A stretch of 62,081 bases of DNA, from assembly GCF_006874475.1 (NCBI RefSeq), contig NZ_VIRM01000056.1, positions 1-62,081 of the forward strand. The letters run 5' to 3'. The position numbers were made by a program, and so were the translations under genes. The DNA comes from Microbispora hainanensis (GTDB taxonomy: Bacteria; Actinomycetota; Actinomycetes; Streptosporangiales; Streptosporangiaceae). Shown piece by piece: positions 27,117-34,429 of the stretch. Numbering within the stretch: the first letter of the stretch is position 1; each line of letters opens with the position of its first letter. Below the pieces are notes generated by a model, which ran no database searches, was not told where the DNA came from, and was given only the letters and a program-made list of their open reading frames with translations.

Positions 27117-28883
27117 ATGAGGAGCGTCGTCGTCGCGTCGCTGGGACTGGTCACGTTCGCGGGCTTCCTCGCGCCGCCCGTCCACGCCTCACCGCCCGCG
27201 AAGGAGGTCAAGCGGCCGGTCGCGGAGGGGCACGGCGGGGCCGTGGCCACCGTGGACCTCGACGCGAGCAGGGCCGCGCTCTCGGTGCTGCGTCAGGGCG
27301 GCAACGCGATGGACGCGGCGGTGGCGGGCGCCGCGGCGCTGGGTGTGACCGAGCCCTACTCGGCCGGGCTGGCCGGGGGCGGCTTCATCGTCTACTACGA
27401 CGCCGGCAAGCGGAAGGTGACCACCATCGATGGGCGCGAGACCGCGCCGCGGGCGATGCCCTCGACGGCGTTCGAGGGCATCCCGTTCGACGAGGCCGTC
27501 ACGAGCGGGCTGTCGGTCGGCGTCCCGGGCAGTGTGGCGCAGTGGGACCTGGCGCTGCGCCGTTACGGCACCATGTCGCTGCGGCAGGTGCTGCGCCCCG
27601 CGATCGAGGTGGCGGAGAAGGGCTTCGTCGTCGACCAGACGTTCCACGACCAGACGGAGCAGAACACCGCCCGCTTCGCCGACTTCACCTCGACCGCCTC
27701 GCTCTACCTGCCGGGCGGGCAGCCGCCGCCGGTCGGGTCGGTCTTCCGCAACCCCGACCTCGCCCGCACCTACCGTGAGCTGGGCATCCGCGGCCCCGAC
27801 TGGCTGTACGGCGGCGGGCTCGGCCGCGAGATCGTCGCGACCGTGAAGAAGCCGCCGGTGCGCAAGGGGGCCACCCGGAACGTCAGGACCGGCCTCATGG
27901 AGGTCTCCGACCTCAGGGCCTACCGGGCGCTCGAACGGCCGCCCAGCAAGGTCACCTACAAGGGCCTCGGCGTGTACGGCATGGCGCCGCCGTCGTCCGG
28001 CGGATCCACGGTGGGGGAGGCGCTGAAGATCCTGGAGGCCCTCCCGAAGGTCGGCCTGCACGAATACCTGGAGGCGTCCCGGCTCGCCTTCGCCGACCGC
28101 AACGCCTACGTCGGCGACCCGGCGTACGTGAACGTGCCGCTGGACCAGCTGCTGTCCGACGGGTTCGCCAAGGAGCGCGCCTGCCTGATCGGCCCGCGGG
28201 CGATGGCCCACCCCGCCGCGCCCGGTTCGCCCGACGGCTCCTACGGACCGTGCCCCTCGGGGGCTTCGGGGGGTTCGGCCCCGGAGGAGAAGAAGGAGGG
28301 GCCGGAGACCACCCATCTCGTGGTGACCGACCGCTGGGGCGACGTGGCCGCCTACAACATCACCATCGAGCAGACCGGCGGCAGCGGGATCGTGGTGCCG
28401 GGCCGCGGCATCCTGCTCAACAACGAACTGACCGACTTCACCTTCGGCCCGGCGCCGGGCGACCCCAACCTGCCCGCTCCCGGCAAGCGCCCGAGGTCGT
28501 CGATGGCCCCGACCATTGTGCTCAAGGACGGCAGGCCGCTGCTCGCCGTCGGCTCGCCCGGCGGCTCGACGATCATCACGACCGTGCTGCAGATCCTGCT
28601 GAACCGGCTCGACTTCGGCATGTCGCTCCCGGAGGCCGTGGCCGCGCCGCGCGCCTCGCAGCGCAACACCGCCGCCACCCAGGCCGAGCCCGCGTTCGCC
28701 GACCGGTACGGCCCGGAGCTGACCGCGCTCGGTCACACGCTGACGGACGTCCCCGGGCCGCCGGTCGGGGAGATCGGCGCGGCGACCGGCCTGGAGTTCC
28801 TGCGCGACGGCCGTGTTCAGGCGGTCGCCGAGCCGGGCAGGCGCGGCGGAGGCAGCGCCCTCGTGGTCAGCCCGCGGCGCTGA
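27117..28883 (+). CDS. ggt: Gamma-glutamyltransferase (secreted precursor)
   Basis: A 588-residue Ntn-hydrolase precursor that cleaves and transfers gamma-glutamyl groups, for example from glutathione. It has a Sec signal peptide (cleavage after VHA, about 25), the large subunit and the autoprocessing site ETTHLVV with the Thr nucleophile at 398. The small subunit holds the lid/binding region NNELTDFTF and SMAPTIVLKDG and the oxyanion motif GSPGGSTIIT. A Gly/Ser/Pro-rich insert with KKEG (about 374-394) precedes the cleavage site. GGAGG precedes the ATG. The gene ends at a 16-bp tandem array. Confidence 0.94.
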   Translation: MRSVVVASLGLVTFAGFLAPPVHASPPAKEVKRPVAEGHGGAVATVDLDASRAALSVLRQGGNAMDAAVAGAAALGVTEPYSAGLAGGGFIVYYDAGKRKVTTIDGRETAPRAMPSTAFEGIPFDEAVTSGLSVGVPGSVAQWDLALRRYGTMSLRQVLRPAIEVAEKGFVVDQTFHDQTEQNTARFADFTSTASLYLPGGQPPPVGSVFRNPDLARTYRELGIRGPDWLYGGGLGREIVATVKKPPVRKGATRNVRTGLMEVSDLRAYRALERPPSKVTYKGLGVYGMAPPSSGGSTVGEALKILEALPKVGLHEYLEASRLAFADRNAYVGDPAYVNVPLDQLLSDGFAKERACLIGPRAMAHPAAPGSPDGSYGPCPSGASGGSAPEEKKEGPETTHLVVTDRWGDVAAYNITIEQTGGSGIVVPGRGILLNNELTDFTFGPAPGDPNLPAPGKRPRSSMAPTIVLKDGRPLLAVGSPGGSTIITTVLQILLNRLDFGMSLPEAVAAPRASQRNTAATQAEPAFADRYGPELTALGHTLTDVPGPPVGEIGAATGLEFLRDGRVQAVAEPGRRGGGSALVVSPRR

Positions 28884-28886
28884 GCC

Positions 28887-28966
28887 GGGTCAGCGCCGGG
28901 CCGGGTCAGCGCCGGGCCGGGTCAGCACCGGGCCGCGTCAGGGCCGGGCCGCGTCAGGGCCGGGCG
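28887..28966. repeat. 16-bp tandem repeat x5 between convergent stops
   Basis: Five units of GGGTCAGCGCCGGGCC (degenerating to GCGTCAGGGCCGGGCC) fill the space between ggt and the monooxygenase. Every unit contains TCA, and the TCA of the last unit (28954-28956) is the stop codon of the minus-strand monooxygenase. Confidence 0.88.
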
Positions 28967-30417
28967 CCGATGAGTTCGTAGGCCGCCGGCTTCACCTTCC
29001 GGGTGCGTGCCCAGTATTCGAAGGTGAAGCCGGGCCACAGCGAGCGGTTCCTGCCGTGCTCGTCGAGATACCAGCTCGTGCAGCCGCCCTCGTTCCACAC
29101 CAGCCGGTCGAGCCGCCGCTGGAGGCGGTCGTTGAAGGCCCGCTGCGCCGCCGGCCGTACGTCGAGCGCCCTGGCCTTGGTCTTCGACAGCAGCCGCAGG
29201 CAGTCGATGACATAGCGGACCTGTGACTCGATCATGAACACGACAGAGGAGTGTCCGAGACCGGTGTTGGGGCCGAGCAGGAAGAACAGGTTGGGGAAAC
29301 CCGCGGTGGTGATCCCGTAGTAGGCCTCGACGCCGTCGCGCCACGCGTCCTGGATCTTGACGCCGTTCCTGCCGACGATGCTCTGCTCGTTGAGCGAGTC
29401 GACCACCTTGAATCCGGTGCCGTACACGATCATGTCGATCTCGTGCTCGCGCCCCGCGGCGTCCACGATCGACCGTTCCCTGATCTCGGTGATCCCGTCG
29501 GTGACCAGCTCGACGTTGTCCCTGGTCAACGCCGGATAGTAGTCGTTGGACAGCAGGATACGCTTACAGCCGATGGTGTAGCCGGGCGTCAGCTTCGCGC
29601 GCAATCCGGGGTCGGGCACCTGCCGGGCCAGGTGCCGCTCGGCCATGGCCTGGTGGACCTTCATCAGCCGCGGGTCGATCGTGAACCCCACCGCCCGGGT
29701 CTCCAGCAGCCAGTAGACGGCGTCGCGCAGCAGGCGGGCGCCGCCGGGCGCCTCCATGGCCCATTTCAGGCGTCCGCCGATCGGCAGGTCGGGCTTGGGC
29801 TGGATCCACGGCGGGGTGCGCTGGAAGACGGTGAGCCGGCTCGCCTGCTCCGCGAGGACCGGGACGAACTGGACCGCCGACGCGCCCGTGCCGACGACCG
29901 CGACGCGCTTGCCGGTCGGGTCCGCGGAGTGGTCCCAGCGGGCGGAGTGGAACGCCGTGCCGGTGAAGCGCTCACGTCCGGGGATCTCGGGGAACGACGG
30001 CACGTGCAGGGCGCCGACACCGGAGACGACGGCGTGGGTCTCGAAGGTCTCCCTGTCGCCGGTCGACACCCGCCACAGGGCCCGCTCGTCGTCGTACTCC
30101 AGCCCGCAGACCTCCTTGCCGAACCGCAGGTGGGGCTCCAGGCCGTACTTCCGGGCGCAGGCTCGCAGGTAGTCCCAGATCTCCTCCTGTGGGGAGAACA
30201 GCCGCGACCAGCCGGGGTTGAGCTCGAACGAGAAGGAGTACAGGGGCGAGGGGACGTCGCAGGCGCAGCCGGGATAGCTGTTGTCCCGCCAGGTGCCGCC
30301 GAGCTCGCCCGCCTTCTCCAGGATCACGAAGTCGTGATAGCCGGCTTCCTTGAGCTTGATGGCCATGCACAGCCCGGCGAACCCGGAACCGATGATCGTG
30401 ACGCCCGGACTGGGCAT
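28954..30417 (-). CDS. Flavin-dependent Baeyer-Villiger-type monooxygenase
   Basis: A 487-residue FAD/NADPH enzyme. The FAD motif IIGSGFAG is at the N-terminus and the NADPH motif VVGTGASAVQ near 183. FTGTAFHSARW matches the type I Baeyer-Villiger fingerprint FxGxxxHxxxW exactly, so insertion of oxygen next to a ketone is the likely reaction. ATG at 30417 has GGGGAGG upstream; the longer frame is not used. An inverted repeat between promoter and gene suggests local repression, but no dedicated regulator is adjacent. The substrate is unknown. Confidence 0.93.
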   Translation of the reverse strand: MPSPGVTIIGSGFAGLCMAIKLKEAGYHDFVILEKAGELGGTWRDNSYPGCACDVPSPLYSFSFELNPGWSRLFSPQEEIWDYLRACARKYGLEPHLRFGKEVCGLEYDDERALWRVSTGDRETFETHAVVSGVGALHVPSFPEIPGRERFTGTAFHSARWDHSADPTGKRVAVVGTGASAVQFVPVLAEQASRLTVFQRTPPWIQPKPDLPIGGRLKWAMEAPGGARLLRDAVYWLLETRAVGFTIDPRLMKVHQAMAERHLARQVPDPGLRAKLTPGYTIGCKRILLSNDYYPALTRDNVELVTDGITEIRERSIVDAAGREHEIDMIVYGTGFKVVDSLNEQSIVGRNGVKIQDAWRDGVEAYYGITTAGFPNLFFLLGPNTGLGHSSVVFMIESQVRYVIDCLRLLSKTKARALDVRPAAQRAFNDRLQRRLDRLVWNEGGCTSWYLDEHGRNRSLWPGFTFEYWARTRKVKPAAYELIGARP

Positions 30418-30439
30418 GCGACCTCCCCGTCCTATTAGA

Positions 30440-30454
30440 AGATTTGTCCAATCT
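30440..30454. promoter_or_regulatory. Inverted repeat upstream of the monooxygenase
   Basis: AGATT-TGTCC-AATCT is a perfect 5-5-5 inverted repeat 23 bp before the monooxygenase start. TTGGAC and TAATAG-like elements overlap it on the minus strand. It looks like an operator for an unidentified regulator. Confidence 0.5.
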
Positions 30455-30576
30455 ATTCCCGCGGGTGGGCCGGGTCCAGGGCCGAGCGCGTACGGCCCGG
30501 GCTGCCGGGGAGTGCCGTCGGTGCCGTCAGGGCGCCGTCGTGGGCGGCGTCGTGGGGGTGTCGGCGGGCATGACAA

Positions 30577-30606
30577 AGCCGCCGACGGGCGCGGTCGTCG
30601 GCGGCT
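30577..30606 (-). terminator. Terminator of the 57-residue membrane protein gene
   Basis: A perfect 11-bp stem (AGCCGCCGACG with its complement, 8-nt loop) followed on the minus strand by TTTGT lies 13 bp beyond the stop of the small gene. Confidence 0.85.
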
Positions 30607-30618
30607 GGTACAGGTATG

Positions 30619-30792
30619 TCAGCGCACCAGGAGGTACGCCACCACGGCGAGGATCACAACGAGCGCCGCACCGACGGCGATCCAAATCGGCAGGCGGGAC
30701 GGCTGCTCCTTCGAGGCCTCCACGTCCTGCTGCTGCGCGAACGCCCGGAAAGCCTGCGTGTTTCCGGCCGGGTCGATATGAGGGTCGGACAT
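30619..30792 (-). CDS. Small single-span membrane protein (57 aa)
   Basis: A 57-residue protein: polar N-terminus beginning MSDPHIDPAGNTQAFRAFA, then one C-terminal transmembrane helix (IWIAVGAALVVILAVVAYLL) and a final R. The minus-strand -10 TAGAGT ends 7 bp before the ATG, so the mRNA is leaderless. It is divergent from SURF1 across a 17-bp palindrome and has its own terminator, which supports it as a real gene. The family is not one I can name. Confidence 0.75.
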   Translation of the reverse strand: MSDPHIDPAGNTQAFRAFAQQQDVEASKEQPSRLPIWIAVGAALVVILAVVAYLLVR

Positions 30793-30806
30793 GGGCAAGA
30801 CTCTAG

Positions 30807-30823
30807 CGACACATGGTGTGTCG
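30807..30823. promoter_or_regulatory. 17-bp palindrome in the promoter of the small membrane gene
   Basis: CGACACA-TGG-TGTGTCG is a perfect inverted repeat lying in the -35/-10 spacer of the 57-residue protein gene, 130 bp upstream of SURF1. A candidate operator. Confidence 0.55.
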
Positions 30824-30948
30824 TGGCTGTGATTTGTCGGATTTTGCCCTCTCCTGGCGGTGGTTTGGGGAAGCGCAGAACCCCGGCTGCCCCTTCAGCG
30901 ACCGGAGCGAATACCGGACCGGTGTGGGCGGCGGATAGCGTTGTATTC

Positions 30949-31836
30949 ATGCTCCGCACCCTCCTGGCTCCCCGGCTGGTGGCCCTGCACCTGCTGGTCA
31001 TCGGGGTGCTCGTCTCCTTCACCTTCCTCGGCCGCTGGCAGCTCGGCGTCTTCGAGTCGTCGGGCGCCCCGAAGCGGGCCCCCGACCCCGCGCCCGTGGC
31101 CGTCACCGAGCTGGCTCAGGTGGGGCAGCATGTGAGCGGCGCCGCGATCAGCCGCAGGGTGACCGCCACGGGGACCTACGACGCCGCGCACCAGTTGCTG
31201 GTGGCCGACCGGGTCGCCGACGTCGCCGCCCCCGGCGGCCGGGCGGCCCAAGGGGACGGATTCTGGCTGCTCACACCGCTGCGGCTCGCGGACGGCACGG
31301 TCGTCCCCGTCGTACGCGGCTGGGTCGCCAGGGCGGACGACCCGGCCGCGGCCGTGCCCGAGGGCACCGTGACCGTGACCGGGCGGCTGCGGCCGGCCGA
31401 GCAGACCGACGACGTGATGCGCAGCGGCAACCTGCCAGGCGGCCAGGTGGCGACGGTGTCGACGGCGGAGCTGATCAACCTGTGGCCGGACGCGCGGGTG
31501 CGGGACGGGTTCGTCGTCGCGAGCGCGCAGGAGCCGCCGTCCCGCGTCACGCCGGTGACCGTGTCGCCGCCGACCGAAGGCGGCGGGTTCACCTGGCGCA
31601 ACCTGGCCTACGCCCTCCAGTGGTGGATCTTCGCGCTGTTCGCCGTGTACATGTGGTTCCACTTCGTCCGCGACGCCCTGCGCGGGCGGCGGGAACGCGA
31701 ACGCGAACAGGAACAGGAACAGGAACAGGAACAGGAACGGGAGCCTGGGGAGCCGCGGCCGTTAGAGCCGCAGCCCCCGGAGCCTCAGACCTCGGAGCCT
31801 CAGACGTCCGAGCCCGCCGCTCACGTGGAGGCCTGA
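30949..31836 (+). CDS. SURF1-family cytochrome oxidase assembly protein
   Basis: A 295-residue protein with the SURF1 plan: TM1 near the N-terminus followed by GRWQL, a large extracytoplasmic domain containing GFWLLTPLRL and VVRGWV, and TM2 (WWIFALFAVYMWFHFV, about 225-240). SURF1 helps heme insertion into cytochrome c oxidase. The -10 TAGCGT lies 7 bp before the ATG, suggesting leaderless translation. The cytoplasmic tail is abnormal: eight GAA-containing hexanucleotides encode an EREQEQ run, followed by repeated EPQ(T)SEP motifs. Confidence 0.88.
   Translation: MLRTLLAPRLVALHLLVIGVLVSFTFLGRWQLGVFESSGAPKRAPDPAPVAVTELAQVGQHVSGAAISRRVTATGTYDAAHQLLVADRVADVAAPGGRAAQGDGFWLLTPLRLADGTVVPVVRGWVARADDPAAAVPEGTVTVTGRLRPAEQTDDVMRSGNLPGGQVATVSTAELINLWPDARVRDGFVVASAQEPPSRVTPVTVSPPTEGGGFTWRNLAYALQWWIFALFAVYMWFHFVRDALRGRREREREQEQEQEQEQEREPGEPRPLEPQPPEPQTSEPQTSEPAAHVEA
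31693..31740 (+). repeat. In-frame hexanucleotide microsatellite in SURF1
   Basis: Eight consecutive hexamers (GAACGC x2, GAACAG x5, GAACGG) encode Glu-Arg and Glu-Gln dipeptides in the cytoplasmic tail. The purity of the GAACAG block suggests recent slippage. Confidence 0.9.
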
Positions 31837-31904
31837 GCGGCCCTGGAGCCGGGACCACCGGGTGGCCCGGATATCGTGGGGTGACCCTTCTCCCAGCAGA
31901 GGTA

Positions 31905-32225
31905 ATGATCGACGTGGAATCCGCGCTCAACTTCTACCGCGTCATGGCCTACATCGTCGGCGTGATGCTGCTCGTGCTGTGTGCCGCCATGGTCGTCAAG
32001 TACGGCTTCGACAGGGGCACGATGGTCGCGGTCGTCGGGCCGATCCACGGCTTCCTCTATATGGTCTATCTGGTGGCCGCGATCAACCTGGGCCTGATCA
32101 AGGCCCGCTGGTCGGTCGGCTACCTGCTGCTGGTGCTCATCGCGGGCACGATCCCGTTCCTGTCCTTCGTGATGGAGCGCAGCGTCACCGAGCGGGCGCG
32201 CAGGAGGATCGCCACCGCTTCGTGA
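31905..32225 (+). CDS. DUF3817 small membrane protein
   Basis: A 106-residue protein with three transmembrane helices and the DUF3817 motifs FYRVMAYIVGVMLL, GPIHGFLYMVYL and a positively charged C-terminus (ERARRR). AGAGG precedes the ATG. Members are common beside respiratory and regulatory genes in actinobacteria; function is unknown. It follows SURF1 by 68 bp. Confidence 0.85.
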   Translation: MIDVESALNFYRVMAYIVGVMLLVLCAAMVVKYGFDRGTMVAVVGPIHGFLYMVYLVAAINLGLIKARWSVGYLLLVLIAGTIPFLSFVMERSVTERARRRIATAS

Positions 32226-32280
32226 GCGACGCGGAACGGCCGGGCCGCGAGCGCGACCCGGCCGTACCTTTGTCTGTGCC

Positions 32281-32338
32281 GTGTCAGTGGCCGTGCCTGT
32301 GGCCGTGCCTGTGGTCGGTCTGCGGTCGGTCTGCGGGC
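32281..32338. repeat. 12-bp and 11-bp short tandem repeats
   Basis: GTGTCAGTGGCC, GTGCCTGTGGCC and GTGCCTGTGGTC (32281-32316) are followed by two copies of a CGGTCTG-containing unit. The array stops just before the stop codon of the minus-strand small membrane gene at 32340. Confidence 0.65.
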
Positions 32339-32339
32339 C

Positions 32340-32534
32340 TCAGCGGCCGATCTGGCGGCGGCGGATGCGCCGCAGCCGCGTCCGCTGCGACTCGTCCAGC
32401 ATGAAGTAGGCGACGATCGGCGCACCCAGCGCGCCGATGGTGATCAGCCAGGCCAGGAGCGACGGCACCGGAAGGATGAAGACCAGCACGGCCACCACCG
32501 CCGCGCCCACGTAGTACTTGCCCAGTGGCGACAT
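32340..32534 (-). CDS. Small two-span membrane protein (64 aa)
   Basis: A 64-residue protein with two short transmembrane helices (YYVGAAVVAVLVFILPV and LLAWLITIGALGAPIVAYF) and a strongly basic C-terminus (RTRLRRIRRR). GAAAGG lies at good distance before the ATG. No family name is recognised. It faces DUF3817 convergently. Confidence 0.75.
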   Translation of the reverse strand: MSPLGKYYVGAAVVAVLVFILPVPSLLAWLITIGALGAPIVAYFMLDESQRTRLRRIRRRQIGR

Positions 32535-32910
32535 CGTCAGGCCTTTCGTGTCGGGTCCCGCGCGGGGCGAAGTCCCGCGTCGCCTGGAGAACGTCCGGCG
32601 TCCCGGCCGAGTTCCGCGAACGCCCAGGGGAGCCGCTCGATCGCGGCCTGAGCCTGTTCGACCCGGGTTCGATCCCGGTCGGTGCGCGTGCGCGCCGCGG
32701 CGCCGCGGTGCCCGGGAGACGAGTGATCGCCTCCCGCCCGGCTCCGCGGCGCCGCGCGCACTCCCCGGTCGTCCGGCATGGGCCGCGCTCCCGATCCGAC
32801 GGGACGGACTCCGTTCCCGTACGGCGGCCCGACCGGAGCCCCCTGATCGGAGCCCCCTGATCGGAGGCCCCTGATCGGAGACTCCCGATTGGAGACCCCT
32901 GGCCGGAGAC
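32535..32910. other. Gene-free stretch ending in a tandem array
   Basis: About 380 bp without a convincing gene: open frames here are Arg/Pro-rich and lack RBS. The last part is the 14-bp array described separately. A T-arm-like sequence at 32663-32678 is not part of a tRNA. Confidence 0.6.
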
Positions 32911-32912
32911 TC
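32829..32912. repeat. 14-bp tandem repeat x6 abutting a stop codon
   Basis: Six 14-bp units of the CTGATCGGAGCCCC type run from 32829 to 32912. The last unit overlaps the stop codon (TCA, 32911-32913) of the minus-strand hemerythrin gene. Confidence 0.88.
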
Positions 32913-33504
32913 AATCTTCGCCGGACTCCGACTTGCCCATCGCCTTGCGGATCAGGTCACGGACACGATCCATGATCGCGGCGGGCGGTCCCAGCAGGAT
33001 GTTCTCCGTCGCCGACTCGACCCCGGGGTGCGGGTGGGTGGGAGCCATCGCCTCGGCCGCCTTGACCCCCACGGCCATCGCCTTGCGTTCGGACTCGGAT
33101 GTGCTCGCCTTGAGCTCGGAGAACTCGTAGCGCTCCTCGGCTGCGGCGTGGGCGAACACGGCGGCCCGCAGCCTCTCCAGCTCCTGGGAGAACTCGGCCG
33201 TCGTCACGTCCATGTCGTCGAGGCGGCTGAGCATCTCCTTCGCCTCTTCCTCCTCCTGGAGGCGGTTGTCCACGATCGCGTCGCCGCCGACCAGCTTGCG
33301 CCGTGCATACGGGTGGACGATCTCCTCCTCCGCCGTCTCGTGGACGGCGAGCAGGCGGACGAGGCGGCTGAACGCCTCCCTGCGCTGCTCCCCCTGGCTT
33401 CTGCCGACCTCGTCGAACAGCTCCCGGATGAGGACGTGCTGCTGCATGAGGAGATCGATCACGTCGTTCTCCCGCATGGTCTCCGGCCTTGACTGGCGGT
33501 CCAT
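32911..33504 (-). CDS. Hemerythrin HHE-domain protein
   Basis: A 197-residue four-helix di-iron protein. Ligand-type residues are visible in LLMQQHVLIRELF, LAVHETAEEEIVHPYA and VFAHAAAEERYEF. Such proteins bind oxygen, nitric oxide or iron and are linked to stress. ATG at 33504 is preferred because AAAGGAGG stands 6 bp before it; the frame has an earlier ATG at 33525 that overlaps this RBS. The C-terminal 60 residues (PPAAIMDRVRDLIRKAMG) are outside the HHE domain. Confidence 0.88.
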   Translation of the reverse strand: MDRQSRPETMRENDVIDLLMQQHVLIRELFDEVGRSQGEQRREAFSRLVRLLAVHETAEEEIVHPYARRKLVGGDAIVDNRLQEEEEAKEMLSRLDDMDVTTAEFSQELERLRAAVFAHAAAEERYEFSELKASTSESERKAMAVGVKAAEAMAPTHPHPGVESATENILLGPPAAIMDRVRDLIRKAMGKSESGED

Positions 33505-33714
33505 TAGCGCCTCCTTTCTGGTCATATCCGGGCTACCCGTAACCCGGGGGCGAAACCCCTGACCAGCGGATTCGGCTCATCGAAGCGATGCGGCGGCCCG
33601 CAGCTCCGTCACGGCGGGCGCAGACGGCCCGTCATGCGCGGGATGCGCGGGATGCACGGGATCTGCACATTTCCGGACGACGACTCTGCACAGAGGGCAT
33701 CTACGCTTCCGTCC

Positions 33715-34404
33715 ATGGCTACCCCTCAGCAGCGCCGCATCCTCGTGGTCGAGGACGACGCCACGATCGCGAACGCCGTACGGCTCCGGCTCGTGGCGGA
33801 GGGTTTCGACGTACGCGTCGCGAGTGACGGCGAGGGGGCGCTCGCGGCCTACGCGAAGGCGGAGCCCGACCTCGTCGTCCTCGACCGGCTGCTGCCGGGC
33901 CTGGACGGGCTCGAAGTGTGCCGCAGGATGCAGGCCGCCCGTCCGGTGCCGGTGCTCATGCTGACCGCGCTCGGCGAGGAGACGGACGTCCTGGTCGGCC
34001 TGGGCGTGGGAGCCGACGACTACATCACCAAGCCGTTCAGCATGCGGGAACTCGTCGCGAGGATCCACGCCCTGCTGCGGCGGGTGGAGCGGGCCGGCCT
34101 GCTGGCCCACGAGGACGCGGTGATCCGGGTCGGCGACGTCGAGATCAACACGGCCGAGCGCCGTGTGTTCGTCCGCGGGGCCGAGGCCCAGCTCACCCGG
34201 ACCGAGTTCGACCTGCTGCGGCGTCTCGCCGAGCGGCCCGGCCAGGTCTTCGAGCGGGAACGGCTGCTGTCGGACATCTGGGGCTTCTCCGAGGCCGCCG
34301 CGACCCGGACCGTGGACAGCCACGTCCGCGCGCTGCGCCGCAAGCTCGGCCCGGAGGTCGTCCGCACCGTCCACGGCGTGGGATACGCGCTCGTCCGTCC
34401 ATGA
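33715..34404 (+). CDS. OmpR-type response regulator
   Basis: A 229-residue winged-helix regulator. The receiver has VEDDATIA, the phospho-acceptor Asp in LVVLDRLLPG and DYITKPF with the conserved Lys; the trans_reg_C domain shows LTRTEFDLLRRLAERPGQVF and VDSHVRALRRKLG. No RBS is visible before the ATG and TACGCT 12 bp upstream may be a -10. CTGCACA occurs twice upstream (33663 and 33686). Its partner kinase starts 25 bp downstream. Confidence 0.94.
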   Translation: MATPQQRRILVVEDDATIANAVRLRLVAEGFDVRVASDGEGALAAYAKAEPDLVVLDRLLPGLDGLEVCRRMQAARPVPVLMLTALGEETDVLVGLGVGADDYITKPFSMRELVARIHALLRRVERAGLLAHEDAVIRVGDVEINTAERRVFVRGAEAQLTRTEFDLLRRLAERPGQVFERERLLSDIWGFSEAAATRTVDSHVRALRRKLGPEVVRTVHGVGYALVRP

Positions 34405-34429
34405 CGCTTCATCAAGGAGAGCCAGGCAA

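Noticed and set aside
32663..32678. CCGGGTTCGATCCCGG, resembling a tRNA T-arm
   Set aside because: The loop is one base too short and no acceptor, D- or anticodon arms can be formed around it.
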